Part shown: positions 25,360 through 33,546 of the stretch, in pieces
Numbering within the stretch: the first letter of the stretch is position 1
Layout of the letters: each line of letters starts with the position of its first letter
Notes under the pieces: model-generated
Told to the model about the DNA's origin: nothing
The model's input: only the letters and a program-made list of their open reading frames with translations
Databases searched by the model: none
Made by a program: the position numbers and the translations under genes
DNA from: a virus
Reading direction: 5' to 3' (one strand)
IMG/VR virus record: IMGVR_UViG_3300034063_000604
Location: 1-36,267 of that record
Length of the DNA stretch: 36,267 nt

Positions 25360-26819
25360 CAAATTTGATTATCAAGAAGAAAAACGAAGTATACGTCACT
25401 ATACAATCAGATCCTCACGTTTATCAAGAACTTTCAGACTATTTTACATTTGAAGTTCCTGGTGCAAAATTCATGCCCCAATTTAGAAACAAATATTGGG
25501 ACGGAAAAATTCGTCTTTTTGATACAAGACATAATCAAATTTATGTTGGATTGCTTGACAAAGTAATTTCTTTTTGCAAGAACTATAAGTATACCTACGA
25601 ATTTGAAGAGAACAAGTTTTATGGACTTCCATTTGAAGTTAATGAAAACATCTCTTTAGAAGGTGTTGGAGATTACATGAAATCAATTAGTGCTCATTCT
25701 CCAAGGGATTATCAAATTGAAGGAGTTTATGATGCTCTTCGCCACAATAGGAAACTTCTAATTTCTCCAACTGCATCTGGAAAGTCTTTGATGATCTATT
25801 CAATCGTGAGGTACTTTCACGATAAGAACAAAAAAACATTGATTGTTGTTCCAACAACATCATTGGTTGAGCAAATGAGTAAAGATTTTTCTGATTATGG
25901 TTGGGACTCAGAAAAGTATTGTCATAAGATCTATCAAGGAAGAGAAAAGAAAACAAATCATCCAGTTGTCATCACAACTTGGCAATCAATTTATAAATTA
26001 GAAAAATCTTTCTTCGAAGACTTTGATGTTGTAATTGGAGATGAAGCTCACTTATTCAAGTCCAAATCATTAATTACGATCATGACTCACCTACATCATG
26101 CAAAGTATAGATTTGGTTTTACAGGAACTTTAGACGGAACACAGACACATAAGTGGGTCTTAGAAGGTCTATTTGGTCCTTCATATAAAATCATTCGTAC
26201 TGATGAATTAATTGAAAAAGGTTATCTTTCAAAATTCAACATCAAAATTATAACTCTCAAACATCCACCTCAAAGATTTGCTACATATGAGGATGAAATT
26301 AAATACTTAATTAGTAATGATAGAAGAAATAATTTTCTTAAAAATCTTACAATTAATCTGAAAGGAAACACATTAGTTCTATACAGTAGAGTCGAAAGTC
26401 ATGGACAGATAATTTTTGATTTGATAAATAACTTTAAGAATGATGAGCGAAAGTGCTTTTTCATTCATGGTGGTGTAGATGTTGATGAAAGAGAAGCGGT
26501 TAGAAAAATTACAGAAAAAGAAACAGATGCAATAATCATTGCTTCATACGGAACATTTAGTACTGGTATTAATATTAAAAACCTTCATAACGTAATTTTT
26601 GCTTCTCCTTCTAAATCTAGAATCAGAAATCTACAATCCATTGGTAGAGTTTTAAGAAAAGGAAATAATAAATTTAAAGCAACTTTGTATGATGTTGCTG
26701 ATGATATTTCTCATAACTCACATAGAAACTACACTCTAAATCATCTCATTGAAAGAATTAAAATATACAATGAAGAAAAATTTAATTATGAACTTATCAA
26801 CGTTAATTTAAAATTATGA
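25356..26819 (+). CDS. uvsW: UvsW-like SF2 DNA/RNA helicase
   Basis: The protein has 487 residues (T4: 503). An N-terminal DNA-binding region (FEVPGAKFMPQFRNKYWDGK) precedes the helicase core. RDYQ (117-120) is the Q-like motif. Walker A is SPTASGKS at 137-144, and motif II DEAH is at 229-232. Motif III-like GFTGTL lies near 253, and motif VI QSIGRVLRKG lies in the C-terminal lobe. In T4, UvsW unwinds R-loops and branch-migrates recombination intermediates, switching replication to the recombination-dependent mode. It overlaps uvsY and the next gene by four bases each. Confidence 0.95.
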   Translation: MTNLIIKKKNEVYVTIQSDPHVYQELSDYFTFEVPGAKFMPQFRNKYWDGKIRLFDTRHNQIYVGLLDKVISFCKNYKYTYEFEENKFYGLPFEVNENISLEGVGDYMKSISAHSPRDYQIEGVYDALRHNRKLLISPTASGKSLMIYSIVRYFHDKNKKTLIVVPTTSLVEQMSKDFSDYGWDSEKYCHKIYQGREKKTNHPVVITTWQSIYKLEKSFFEDFDVVIGDEAHLFKSKSLITIMTHLHHAKYRFGFTGTLDGTQTHKWVLEGLFGPSYKIIRTDELIEKGYLSKFNIKIITLKHPPQRFATYEDEIKYLISNDRRNNFLKNLTINLKGNTLVLYSRVESHGQIIFDLINNFKNDERKCFFIHGGVDVDEREAVRKITEKETDAIIIASYGTFSTGINIKNLHNVIFASPSKSRIRNLQSIGRVLRKGNNKFKATLYDVADDISHNSHRNYTLNHLIERIKIYNEEKFNYELINVNLKL

Positions 26820-27211
26820 CAGAGGATTTTTTAGCAGTTATAAAATTAATTTCTGGTGAAGAAGTTTTATCTAAAGTTTGTCCATTGGATGACGAAGAGG
26901 ATACTCTTGTATTAGACTGTCCTGTTCAAATGTCATCAGATAAATCTAGAAGCATGAACATTAACATAGTTCGTGTTGAACCTTGGATCAAAACAGGAAC
27001 AGAATCTATCTATTTAATTAAAATGGATAAAATTGTTACTATTTCAGAAGTCTTTGATCAAAAGATACATAGAATGTATAATAAATTTATTCATGCTTAC
27101 TTCTTCAATGGATGTGAGGTCCCTGAGAATAAGATGACCAAAGAGATGGGATACGTTTCGTCAGTTAAAGAAGCAAGATCATCCTTAGAAAAGATCTTTA
27201 ATAATAGCTGA
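26816..27211 (+). CDS. Conserved small protein, possibly LSm-like (131 aa)
   Basis: ATGA overlap with uvsW shows coupling. The first ~75 residues (FLAVIKLISGEEVLSKVCPL, TLVLDCPVQMS, VRVEPWIKTG, IYLIKMDKIVTISEV) resemble an Sm-like barrel: a strand with SGEE, a short hydrophobic strand, and a final strand with a DKIVTI-type end. The C-terminal ~50 residues are helical and charged. Similar proteins follow uvsW in cyanomyoviruses as I recall. An RNA-binding role is suggested by fold resemblance only. Confidence 0.72.
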   Translation: MTEDFLAVIKLISGEEVLSKVCPLDDEEDTLVLDCPVQMSSDKSRSMNINIVRVEPWIKTGTESIYLIKMDKIVTISEVFDQKIHRMYNKFIHAYFFNGCEVPENKMTKEMGYVSSVKEARSSLEKIFNNS

Positions 27212-27261
27212 TACCCTAACTTTCAACCCTGACAGAGTTATTATAAACAGTTTTAGCAACC

Positions 27262-27290
27262 TTGTCAAGTGTTTAAAAATGTGTTATCAT
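27262..27290 (+). promoter_or_regulatory. Sigma70-like promoter for gp55
   Basis: -35 TTGTCA (27262-27267) and -10 TATCAT (27285-27290) are separated by 17 bases; each has five of six consensus bases. The predicted transcription start is near 27297, downstream of two upstream in-frame ATGs, which fixes the gp55 start further down. Host RNA polymerase should read it early. Confidence 0.72.
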
Positions 27291-27338
27291 ATGAACACTA
27301 GATGTAAAAGTACTATGCCCTTAAATCTAAAGGTAGCA

Positions 27339-27815
27339 ATGCCAAAGAAAAAGAAACCAGAGCACTACGTTAATAATAGTGATTTTCTTCAGGCAATCAT
27401 TGTGTATAAACGTGAAGTGACAACAGCAGAATCTCTTGGTCTGCCAAAACCAATGATTAGTAATTACATCGGGGAATGTTTCCTTAAGATGGCGAATCAT
27501 TTGGCATACAAACCAAATTTTGTAAACTACATGTTTAAGGAGGACATGATTTGTGATGGTATTGAAAATTGTATACAATGTGTAACTAATTTTAATCCAG
27601 AAAAATCAACTAATCCTTTTGCTTATTTCACACAAGTCATTTATTACGCATTTTTGAGAAGAATTCAAAAAGAAAAGAAACAACTTGAAATTAAATCCAA
27701 AATTATTGAAAGGTCTGGATTTGATGAAGTCTTTTCAATTGATGACTTGACAGGAGATGATGGATCAATTTATAATTCCATTAAGGATAATATTCATAAT
27801 AAATTGAATCGTTAG
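27339..27815 (+). CDS. gp55: gp55-like late sigma factor
   Basis: The ATG at 27339 is chosen because earlier in-frame ATGs (27279, 27291) fall in or next to the promoter. From here the N-terminus (PKKKKPEHYVNNSDFLQAI) aligns without gaps to T4 gp55 (SETKPKYNYVNNKELLQAI). An AAAGG element lies upstream. The 158-residue protein has the sigma region 2-like core: DMICDGIENCIQCVTNFNPE, then NPFAYFTQVIYYAFLRRIQK. It directs RNA polymerase, with the gp45 clamp in T4, to TATAAATA late promoters such as those listed here. T4 gp55 has 185 residues. Confidence 0.92.
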   Translation: MPKKKKPEHYVNNSDFLQAIIVYKREVTTAESLGLPKPMISNYIGECFLKMANHLAYKPNFVNYMFKEDMICDGIENCIQCVTNFNPEKSTNPFAYFTQVIYYAFLRRIQKEKKQLEIKSKIIERSGFDEVFSIDDLTGDDGSIYNSIKDNIHNKLNR

Positions 27816-27818
27816 TGA

Positions 27819-28859
27819 ATGAAAATTGCAATTATAACAGATCAGCATTTTGGTGCTCGTAAAAATTCCAAAATGTTTCATGATTATTTTCTTAAATTTT
27901 ATAATGATGTTTTCTTTCCATATCTAGAAGAACACAACATTAAGACTGTCATTGACATGGGAGATACATTTGACAGTCGTAAAGGAATTGATTTTTCATC
28001 TCTTGCCTGGGCAAAAAATAATTACTACGACAAACTTTCTGCAATGGGATGCAAAGTCATTACTATTGTGGGAAATCATACTGCTTACTATAAAAATACA
28101 AACGAAGTTAATGCAGTTGATCTTCTTCTTCGTGAATATAAAAACGTAGAAATTATTTCGAAACCTTGTGAAAGAATTTTGGGATCTTTAAAGGTATTGA
28201 TGATTCCTTGGATTAATTCCAGTAATGAGGAAAAATCATTGAAGATGATTAGAAATAGTTCTGCAGATGTTGCATTTGGTCATTTGGAATTGAGTGGATT
28301 TTCTCCTTATCGTGGTCATGTTATGGATTGTGGTATGGATAGCAATCTCTTTGATAAGTATAAGAAAGTTTTTTCAGGGCATTATCATACTCGTTCCAAT
28401 AATGGAAAAATCTTCTATTTGGGAAATCCTTATGAGATTTATTGGAATGATGTTAATGATAAAAGAGGATTTCACATCTTCGATACTGAAACATTGGAGC
28501 ATACTCCAATAGACAATCCTTATAGAATGTTTTATAATGTTTATTATGAAGATACTCCTTATCAGACTTTTAACTTTAAGGAGTATGAAGGAAAAATTGT
28601 AAAAGTTGTTGTTCGCAAAAAAACAGATACGAAACAATTTGAAAAATTTGTGGATAAACTTTATGAAGCAAATGTATCTGATCTTAAATTTGTAGAGTCA
28701 ATAGAACTAGTTGTCAATGAAGAATTTGAAGCAGAAGAGTCTGAAGACACTCTTTCTATTTTAAATCGCTATGTTCAAGATTCTGAAGTATCCTTAGATA
28801 AGGCAGTTCTCACTACAATGCTTCAAACTATATATAAAGAGGCTTGCGAAATGGTCTGA
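27819..28859 (+). CDS. gp47: gp47-like recombination nuclease subunit (Mre11/SbcD family)
   Basis: The protein has 346 residues (T4: 339). All metallophosphoesterase motifs are present: D8-x-H10 (TDQHFG), G48-D49 (DMGDTFDSRK), G85-N86-H87, H155 (GHLELS) and G187-H188-Y-H190-TRS. With gp46 it forms the nuclease that resects double-strand ends for recombination-dependent replication. It starts three bases after gp55 and overlaps the next ORF by one base (TGATG). Confidence 0.96.
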   Translation: MKIAIITDQHFGARKNSKMFHDYFLKFYNDVFFPYLEEHNIKTVIDMGDTFDSRKGIDFSSLAWAKNNYYDKLSAMGCKVITIVGNHTAYYKNTNEVNAVDLLLREYKNVEIISKPCERILGSLKVLMIPWINSSNEEKSLKMIRNSSADVAFGHLELSGFSPYRGHVMDCGMDSNLFDKYKKVFSGHYHTRSNNGKIFYLGNPYEIYWNDVNDKRGFHIFDTETLEHTPIDNPYRMFYNVYYEDTPYQTFNFKEYEGKIVKVVVRKKTDTKQFEKFVDKLYEANVSDLKFVESIELVVNEEFEAEESEDTLSILNRYVQDSEVSLDKAVLTTMLQTIYKEACEMV

Positions 28860-29125
28860 TGTTTATACTTACAATAAAGGGTTTGGAGGATGAAGGTGCT
28901 TATGCAGTAGAAAGAGAGGATGGTGAAAAGGTCCTTCTTTTATTTGAAGAATCTGATGATGCTGTTCGCTATGCATTAATGCTTGAAGATGATGATGAAA
29001 ATCCAGAAATGGATGTTATAGAAGTTGATGATAGAATTGCAATAAAGACTTGCGAAATGTATAATTACGAGTATAATATAATTACCCAAGATGACATTGT
29101 AATTCCACCTAGAAAGAGCGATTGA
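28859..29125 (+). CDS. DUF3110-like small protein (88 aa) between gp47 and gp46
   Basis: The ATG at 28859 overlaps the gp47 stop (TGATG); a TTG at 28844 is less likely. The pattern (EKVLLLFEESDDAVRYALML, then acidic residues, then ITQDDIVIPP) closely resembles DUF3110 proteins of cyanobacteria, which have VLMFE-x-EDDATRYALLLEAQDF and end in PP. The protein is acidic and compact. The family's biochemical role is not known to me. Placement inside the nuclease operon suggests co-expression with gp46/gp47. Confidence 0.82.
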   Translation: MFILTIKGLEDEGAYAVEREDGEKVLLLFEESDDAVRYALMLEDDDENPEMDVIEVDDRIAIKTCEMYNYEYNIITQDDIVIPPRKSD

Positions 29126-29133
29126 GGTAACTT

Positions 29134-30846
29134 GTGATTATTTTTCAGAAAATTCGTTGGCGTAACTTTTTAAGTACGGGAAATCATTGGAGTGAGATTG
29201 ATTTTCGGAAAAACAATAATACGCTAATCATTGGCAGTAATGGTGCGGGAAAAAGCACCATTCTTGATGCCTTGACATTTTCTTTATTTGGGAAACCATT
29301 TAGGAAGATTAATAAACCACAGTTGGTCAATTCTTCAAATGAGAGAGATTGTTTAACTGAAATTGAGTTTTTAATCGGAGCAACTCAATGGAAAGTTGTT
29401 CGTGGAATTAAACCAAACATCTTTGAGATCTATAGAAATAATGTTCTATTGGATCAATCAGCAGCTGCTTTGGATCAGCAAAAGTGGTTGGAACAGACTG
29501 TTCTCAAAATGAACTATAAGTCTTTTACTCAAATTGTAATTTTGGGTTCAAGTACTTTTGTTCCTTTTATGCAGTTGTCTGCTGCTAACCGTAGAGAAGT
29601 TATTGAAGATCTTCTTGACATTAAAATCTTTTCTTCAATGAATGTTATTATTAAAGATAAGATTCGTTCCTCTAAAGAGGAAATTCGTACTCTAGAATTG
29701 AAGAAAGAAAATCTCAAAGATAAAATGAAGATGCAGCAAAACTTCATTGAGGAACTTGAGAATCGTGGAAATGCCAACATAAATGCCAATAAAGAAAAAA
29801 TTGCCAATTTAGATTCTGAAGTTGGCATTTACATGAATGACAATTCCAAAATCGAAGAAAACATTTTTAAGTATACTAAGGATCAGGAAGAAGTTACTGG
29901 TGCTAGTAATAAGTTAGTAAAACTGAACAATCTTAAGGGTAAAATTTCGCAAAAAGTATCTGTCATTACCAAAGAGCATAAGTTTTTCACAGAGAATACG
30001 GTATGCCCTACTTGTACTCAAACTATAGAAGAAGAGTTTAGGGTAAATAGAATTACAGACGCTCAAAATAAAGCAAAGGAACTCCAACTAGGTTATAAAG
30101 AACTAGAGGAGACTATAAGGTTAGAACAAGAACGAGAGCGTCAATTCACTGCTCTATCTAAGGAGATTACAAAACTCAATAATGAAATTTCTCAAAACAA
30201 TACTCGGATTTCCCTCAACCAGAGACAAATTCGAGATCTTGAATCTGAAATTCAAACTATTACCGAACAACTTGAAAACAGAAATACTGAGCATGAAAAG
30301 TTAAAAGAATTTAATCACCAATTACAAAATACCTACGAGCAGTTATCTTCCAAAAAAGAAGAAATTAATTATCTAGATTTCTCTTATTCGCTTTTAAAGG
30401 ATGGTGGAGTTAAAGCAAAAATCATTAAGAAGTACTTACCGCTGATAAATCAGCAAGTAAACCGTTATCTTCAGATGATGGATTTCTACATCAATTTTAC
30501 TCTTGATGAAGAGTTTAACGAAACCGTCCAATCACCTATTCATGAAGACTTTTCTTATAGTTCTTTTAGTGAAGGTGAAAAGATGAGAATTGATCTTTCT
30601 CTTCTCTTTACTTGGAGAGAAGTTGCTAGATATAAAAATTCTGTTAACACTAACTTACTGATTATGGATGAGGTTTTTGATTCATCACTTGATGGATTTG
30701 GAACCGATGAGTTTCTTAAAATCATACGTTATGTCATTAAAGATGCTAATGTTTTTGTAATCTCCCATAAGACTGGCATGGAGGACAGATTTGAAAGTGT
30801 CATAAGATTTGATAAAGTCAAAGGATTTTCTCGTATGGTGTCTTGA
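29134..30846 (+). CDS. gp46: gp46-like recombination nuclease subunit (Rad50/SbcC family)
   Basis: GTG start at 29134, giving IIFQKIRWRNFLSTGNHWSE as in T4 gp46. Walker A GSNGAGKST is at residues 34-42 and a Q-loop-like TQIVILGSS at 132-140. Two long coiled coils (about 165-280 and 300-410) flank a CPTC zinc hook at 291-294. The signature SFSEGEKMR is at 477-485 and Walker B LLIMDEVFDSS at 508-518. At 570 residues it is close to T4 (560). It is the ATPase partner of gp47. The transcript probably ends at the hairpin at 30964. Confidence 0.96.
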   Translation: MIIFQKIRWRNFLSTGNHWSEIDFRKNNNTLIIGSNGAGKSTILDALTFSLFGKPFRKINKPQLVNSSNERDCLTEIEFLIGATQWKVVRGIKPNIFEIYRNNVLLDQSAAALDQQKWLEQTVLKMNYKSFTQIVILGSSTFVPFMQLSAANRREVIEDLLDIKIFSSMNVIIKDKIRSSKEEIRTLELKKENLKDKMKMQQNFIEELENRGNANINANKEKIANLDSEVGIYMNDNSKIEENIFKYTKDQEEVTGASNKLVKLNNLKGKISQKVSVITKEHKFFTENTVCPTCTQTIEEEFRVNRITDAQNKAKELQLGYKELEETIRLEQERERQFTALSKEITKLNNEISQNNTRISLNQRQIRDLESEIQTITEQLENRNTEHEKLKEFNHQLQNTYEQLSSKKEEINYLDFSYSLLKDGGVKAKIIKKYLPLINQQVNRYLQMMDFYINFTLDEEFNETVQSPIHEDFSYSSFSEGEKMRIDLSLLFTWREVARYKNSVNTNLLIMDEVFDSSLDGFGTDEFLKIIRYVIKDANVFVISHKTGMEDRFESVIRFDKVKGFSRMVS

Positions 30847-30860
30847 GACACCAGATAACA

Positions 30861-31031
30861 ATGCAAGTTCCAAACCGATACCATCATTCTAAGAAGGAGC
30901 AGAAGCGGAAACTGAAACCGCAAGCACTCCGACAAGCAAAGGCACGTCGCCAAGCACTCAAGAAGCGTCTCAATCAACGAGACGCTTTTTCTATAGTTAT
31001 GTTAAGCAATTGTTGTAATTTCCATACATAG
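30861..31031 (+). CDS. Possible small, very basic peptide (56 aa)
   Basis: ATG 30861 lies 14 bases after gp46. The first 40 residues are dominated by Lys, Arg, Gln and His (for example KKEQKRKLKPQALRQAKARR), and this part has higher GC than its surroundings. The reading frame runs through the terminator hairpin at 30964-30993 and ends in a hydrophobic/Cys tail that looks non-coding. It could be a real nucleic-acid-binding peptide or a spurious ORF. Confidence 0.35.
   Translation: MQVPNRYHHSKKEQKRKLKPQALRQAKARRQALKKRLNQRDAFSIVMLSNCCNFHT
30964..30993 (+). terminator. Intrinsic terminator after the gp46 operon
   Basis: Nine-base stem AAGCGTCTC (30964-30972) / GAGACGCTT (30980-30988) with a seven-base loop and a T-rich run. 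It closes the gp55-gp47-gp46 transcript. Confidence 0.85.
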
Positions 31032-31101
31032 TAGTAGAATGATGAGGTGATAGAGATGAAAGAAATCTCTTTGTTATGCTATTCTTTGTGCGGAGGTCAT
31101 T

Positions 31102-31263
31102 ATGCACAACTTAATTTCATACAATCAACTTGCTTTCTGGAAACAATCTGAAAAAGAAACTGAAGATAATGAATTGGTGAATGACTATTACCGATGTTTG
31201 ACCGAATGTAGTGATGATACGCAAACGTGCAAAAGAACTTGCAGACTAGTCTTTATGAAATAA
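31102..31263 (+). CDS. Cys-rich miniprotein with twin CX3C motifs (53 aa)
   Basis: ATG 31102 is preceded by a strong GGAGG Shine-Dalgarno sequence at 31092-31096, five bases away, much better than most genes here. The C-terminal half reads YRCLTECSDDTQTCKRTCR, i.e. C-x3-C, six residues, C-x3-C, on a predicted helical hairpin. Four cysteines so arranged could form two disulphides or bind a metal. The N-terminal half is charged and helical. It is a monocistronic gene between two terminators. Similar short Cys-pair peptides are common in cyanomyovirus accessory regions; no function is known. Confidence 0.78.
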   Translation: MHNLISYNQLAFWKQSEKETEDNELVNDYYRCLTECSDDTQTCKRTCRLVFMK

Positions 31264-31290
31264 GATGGACAGTTTTTAAACTGTCTACTG

Positions 31291-31314
31291 GGAGGTCGCA
31301 AGACCTCCTTTTTT
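31291..31314 (+). terminator. Intrinsic terminator with GCAA tetraloop
   Basis: GGAGGTC (31291-31297), GCAA loop, GACCTCC (31302-31308), then six T. A perfect inverted repeat GACAGTTT/AAACTGTC (31268-31285) immediately precedes it, making a tandem hairpin. Confidence 0.93.
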
Positions 31315-31316
31315 AG

Positions 31317-31322
31317 TATAAT
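31317..31322 (+). promoter_or_regulatory. Candidate -10 element (TATAAT) before the VWA gene
   Basis: An exact sigma70 -10 hexamer three bases after the terminator T-run. No -35 hexamer is visible because that region is the terminator stem. Expected start is near 31329, about 16 bases before the ATG. Confidence 0.42.
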
Positions 31323-31344
31323 ACAAGCATACGAAACAAATCAA

Positions 31345-33528
31345 ATGCCTGTCAATCACGAAATCAAGTCCCAACTTGCTAAGTTGCTTGCCACTGAGGA
31401 TCTTGTGGTGGAGCATAAAAAGGTTGAAACTGCCTGCTTTAACGTTCATACCCGTGTATTGACTCTTCCTCTCTGGGAACGTGCTAGCAGCACCGTATAC
31501 GATCTTCTGGTGGGGCATGAAGTCGGTCACGCACTTTATACTCCCGATGAAGATTGGACTGAGACTGTAAAGATTCCACAACAATTCGTGAATGTGGTGG
31601 AGGATGCTCGCATTGAGAAACTGATGAAGCGTCGTTATGCTGGTCTTGCCAAAACTTTCTTCAATGGTTATAAAGAGTTGAAGGAAGATGATTTCTTTCA
31701 GTTGGAAGATGAAGATGTTTCTTCCTTCAATCTTGCAGATCGGGTGAATCTTTATTTCAAAATTGGTAATTTTATTCCTCTCGATTTTATTCCTGAGGAG
31801 AAAGAAATTGTTGACTTGATTTCTGCAACAGAAACTTTTGCTGATGCATTGATTGCTGCAGAAGAACTTTATAAGTACTGCAAAAAGGAGAAAGAACAGA
31901 AACAAAAAGTTGCTCAATTTGATTCGCACGATCAGCAGGGTAATTCTACTGATGCTGGTGATGAGCAAGTTGAAGTCGAACAAGATCCAAACTCTGAAGA
32001 GGATGGTGATTCTAACTCATCACAAACTCAACAATCTGAAGAAACTGGTTCTTCTGAAGGAGATGCAACTAGATCTGATCTTCCTGGTGATGAAGCAGAA
32101 CCTGAGATTCGCACTGCAGAATCTTTGAAGGATAAAATTCGTGATCTTGTGAATTCTGATGGTCATGAGAATGTGTATGTTGAGATTCCACAAGTAAATC
32201 TTGAAACGGTCATTGGTAAAAATATCGAAGTTCATTATGATATTGATGCCTGCTTTGGTCATCAACAAATGAAGCACAATGAACTAGCATCTGAAAATAA
32301 TTTCAAACCAACTCATCTTTTTCAAGAAGTTGATAATGAATACAAGAAATTTAAACTTTCTGCACAAAAAGAAGTTAATTATCTTGTAAAGGAATTTGAG
32401 TGCCGTAAGGCAGCAGATTCCTATGCCCGTTCTTCAACTGCTAGGACGGGTGTTCTTGATACTTCCCGTATTCATTCATACAAGTATACAGAAGACTTGT
32501 TTAAGAAAGTCACTGTGATTCCCGATGGAAAAAATCACGGTCTAGTATTTGTTTTGGATTGGTCTGGATCAATGCAAAATGTTCTTCTAGATACTTGCAA
32601 ACAACTCTTCAATCTTATTTGGTTCTGTAAAAAAGTTTCCATTCCTTTTGAAGTTTATGCCTTTACGAATGAATGGAGGCGAGGTGAATACAATTATGAA
32701 GATGGAACGTACAAAGCAGCAGATCGCAATTCACACTATGAGAAAAAACAAGGTCTTCTTCAAGTTGATGAGACTTTTTCTTTGATGAATTTGCTCACGA
32801 GTAAAATTTCTGCTAAAGATCTGGAGCATCAAATGGTAAATGTGTGGCGTCTTGCTGCGTGTTTTTCTGATTTGTATTATACAAATTATACATATCCAAC
32901 TCGTTTGTGTCTTTCTGGAACTCCTTTGAATGAATCTTTGATTTCACTTCATCAAATTCTTCCCAAGTTTCAGAAAGAAAATAAACTACAAAAAGTTCAG
33001 TGTATTGTATTAACCGATGGTGAGGCAAATTATGTTCCCTATCATCGTGAAGTTAAACGTAATTGGGAAAATGAACCTTATCTTGGTCTTTCTAGTGTAA
33101 ATCCTCATAATACTTTTCTTAGGGATCGCAAACTTGGAACTACCTATAAATTTGATGGAAGGTATCATCAATTTACAGACACTCTTCTCAATAATCTGAA
33201 AGATAAGTTTCCTTCGGTAAATTTTATTGGTATTCGTGTTCTTGCTGGTCGTGATGTGAATCGCTTTATCAATCTGTATCATACTTGTGCTGATAAGTAT
33301 TATGATACGATTCAAAATGACTGGAAAAAACTGAAAAGTTTTACGATTAAAAATTCTGGTTACGATGCTTATTTTGGTCTTTCTTCTGTTGCACTTTCTC
33401 AAGATACTGAGTTTGAAGTTGCAGAAGATGCTTCTAAAGCACAAATCAAATCTGCTTTTGTGAAATCTTTGAAAACTAAAAAACTCAATAAAAAGGTTCT
33501 TGGGGAGTTCATCTCTCTTGTTGCATAA
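31345..33528 (+). CDS. CobT-like VWA protein with HEVGH metallopeptidase-like motif
   Basis: The protein has 727 residues. The N-terminal domain contains HEVGH at 58-62 followed by VVEDARIEKLM at 84-94, a gluzincin-like zinc site arrangement. Residues 195-255 are an acidic Ser/Gln/Glu linker. The C-terminal VWA domain has a complete MIDAS: DWSGS at 405-409, Thr526 in SGTPLNESL, and Asp558 in VLTDGEANY. This is the layout of CobT-type partners of CobS/MoxR AAA+ ATPases, and a CobS-like gene lies 0.8 kb downstream. No CobN-like chelatase subunit is in the window, so a cobalt-chelation role is not shown; a protein-remodelling or protease role is equally possible. Confidence 0.85.
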   Translation: MPVNHEIKSQLAKLLATEDLVVEHKKVETACFNVHTRVLTLPLWERASSTVYDLLVGHEVGHALYTPDEDWTETVKIPQQFVNVVEDARIEKLMKRRYAGLAKTFFNGYKELKEDDFFQLEDEDVSSFNLADRVNLYFKIGNFIPLDFIPEEKEIVDLISATETFADALIAAEELYKYCKKEKEQKQKVAQFDSHDQQGNSTDAGDEQVEVEQDPNSEEDGDSNSSQTQQSEETGSSEGDATRSDLPGDEAEPEIRTAESLKDKIRDLVNSDGHENVYVEIPQVNLETVIGKNIEVHYDIDACFGHQQMKHNELASENNFKPTHLFQEVDNEYKKFKLSAQKEVNYLVKEFECRKAADSYARSSTARTGVLDTSRIHSYKYTEDLFKKVTVIPDGKNHGLVFVLDWSGSMQNVLLDTCKQLFNLIWFCKKVSIPFEVYAFTNEWRRGEYNYEDGTYKAADRNSHYEKKQGLLQVDETFSLMNLLTSKISAKDLEHQMVNVWRLAACFSDLYYTNYTYPTRLCLSGTPLNESLISLHQILPKFQKENKLQKVQCIVLTDGEANYVPYHREVKRNWENEPYLGLSSVNPHNTFLRDRKLGTTYKFDGRYHQFTDTLLNNLKDKFPSVNFIGIRVLAGRDVNRFINLYHTCADKYYDTIQNDWKKLKSFTIKNSGYDAYFGLSSVALSQDTEFEVAEDASKAQIKSAFVKSLKTKKLNKKVLGEFISLVA

Positions 33529-33531
33529 ATA
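33524..33531 (+). promoter_or_regulatory. Late promoter box (CATAAATA) before the capsid-targeted gene
   Basis: One mismatch to TATAAATA, at the end of the VWA gene, 16 bases before the ATG at 33547. It is the only clear late-type box in the 3' non-structural region, consistent with a virion-packaged product. Confidence 0.6.
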
Positions 33532-33546
33532 TTTAAAAAACTTAAG

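Noticed and set aside
27279-27338. gp55 starting at ATG 27279 or 27291
   Set aside because: These codons lie within or at the sigma70-like promoter before the predicted transcript start; the T4 alignment begins at 27339.
31056-31151. 31-residue ORF overlapping the Shine-Dalgarno sequence of the Cys-rich miniprotein
   Set aside because: It is in another frame, without its own ribosome site, and conflicts with the better-supported 53-residue gene.
31285-31983. 232-residue minus-strand ORF opposite the VWA gene
   Set aside because: Phe/Ile/Leu-rich antisense shadow of a well-supported coding frame, covering the terminator; no promoter or ribosome site seen.
31345-33528. Calling the VWA protein a genuine cobalt chelatase subunit
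   Set aside because: Only domain layout supports it; no CobN-like subunit is visible and the HEVGH motif suggests other roles.
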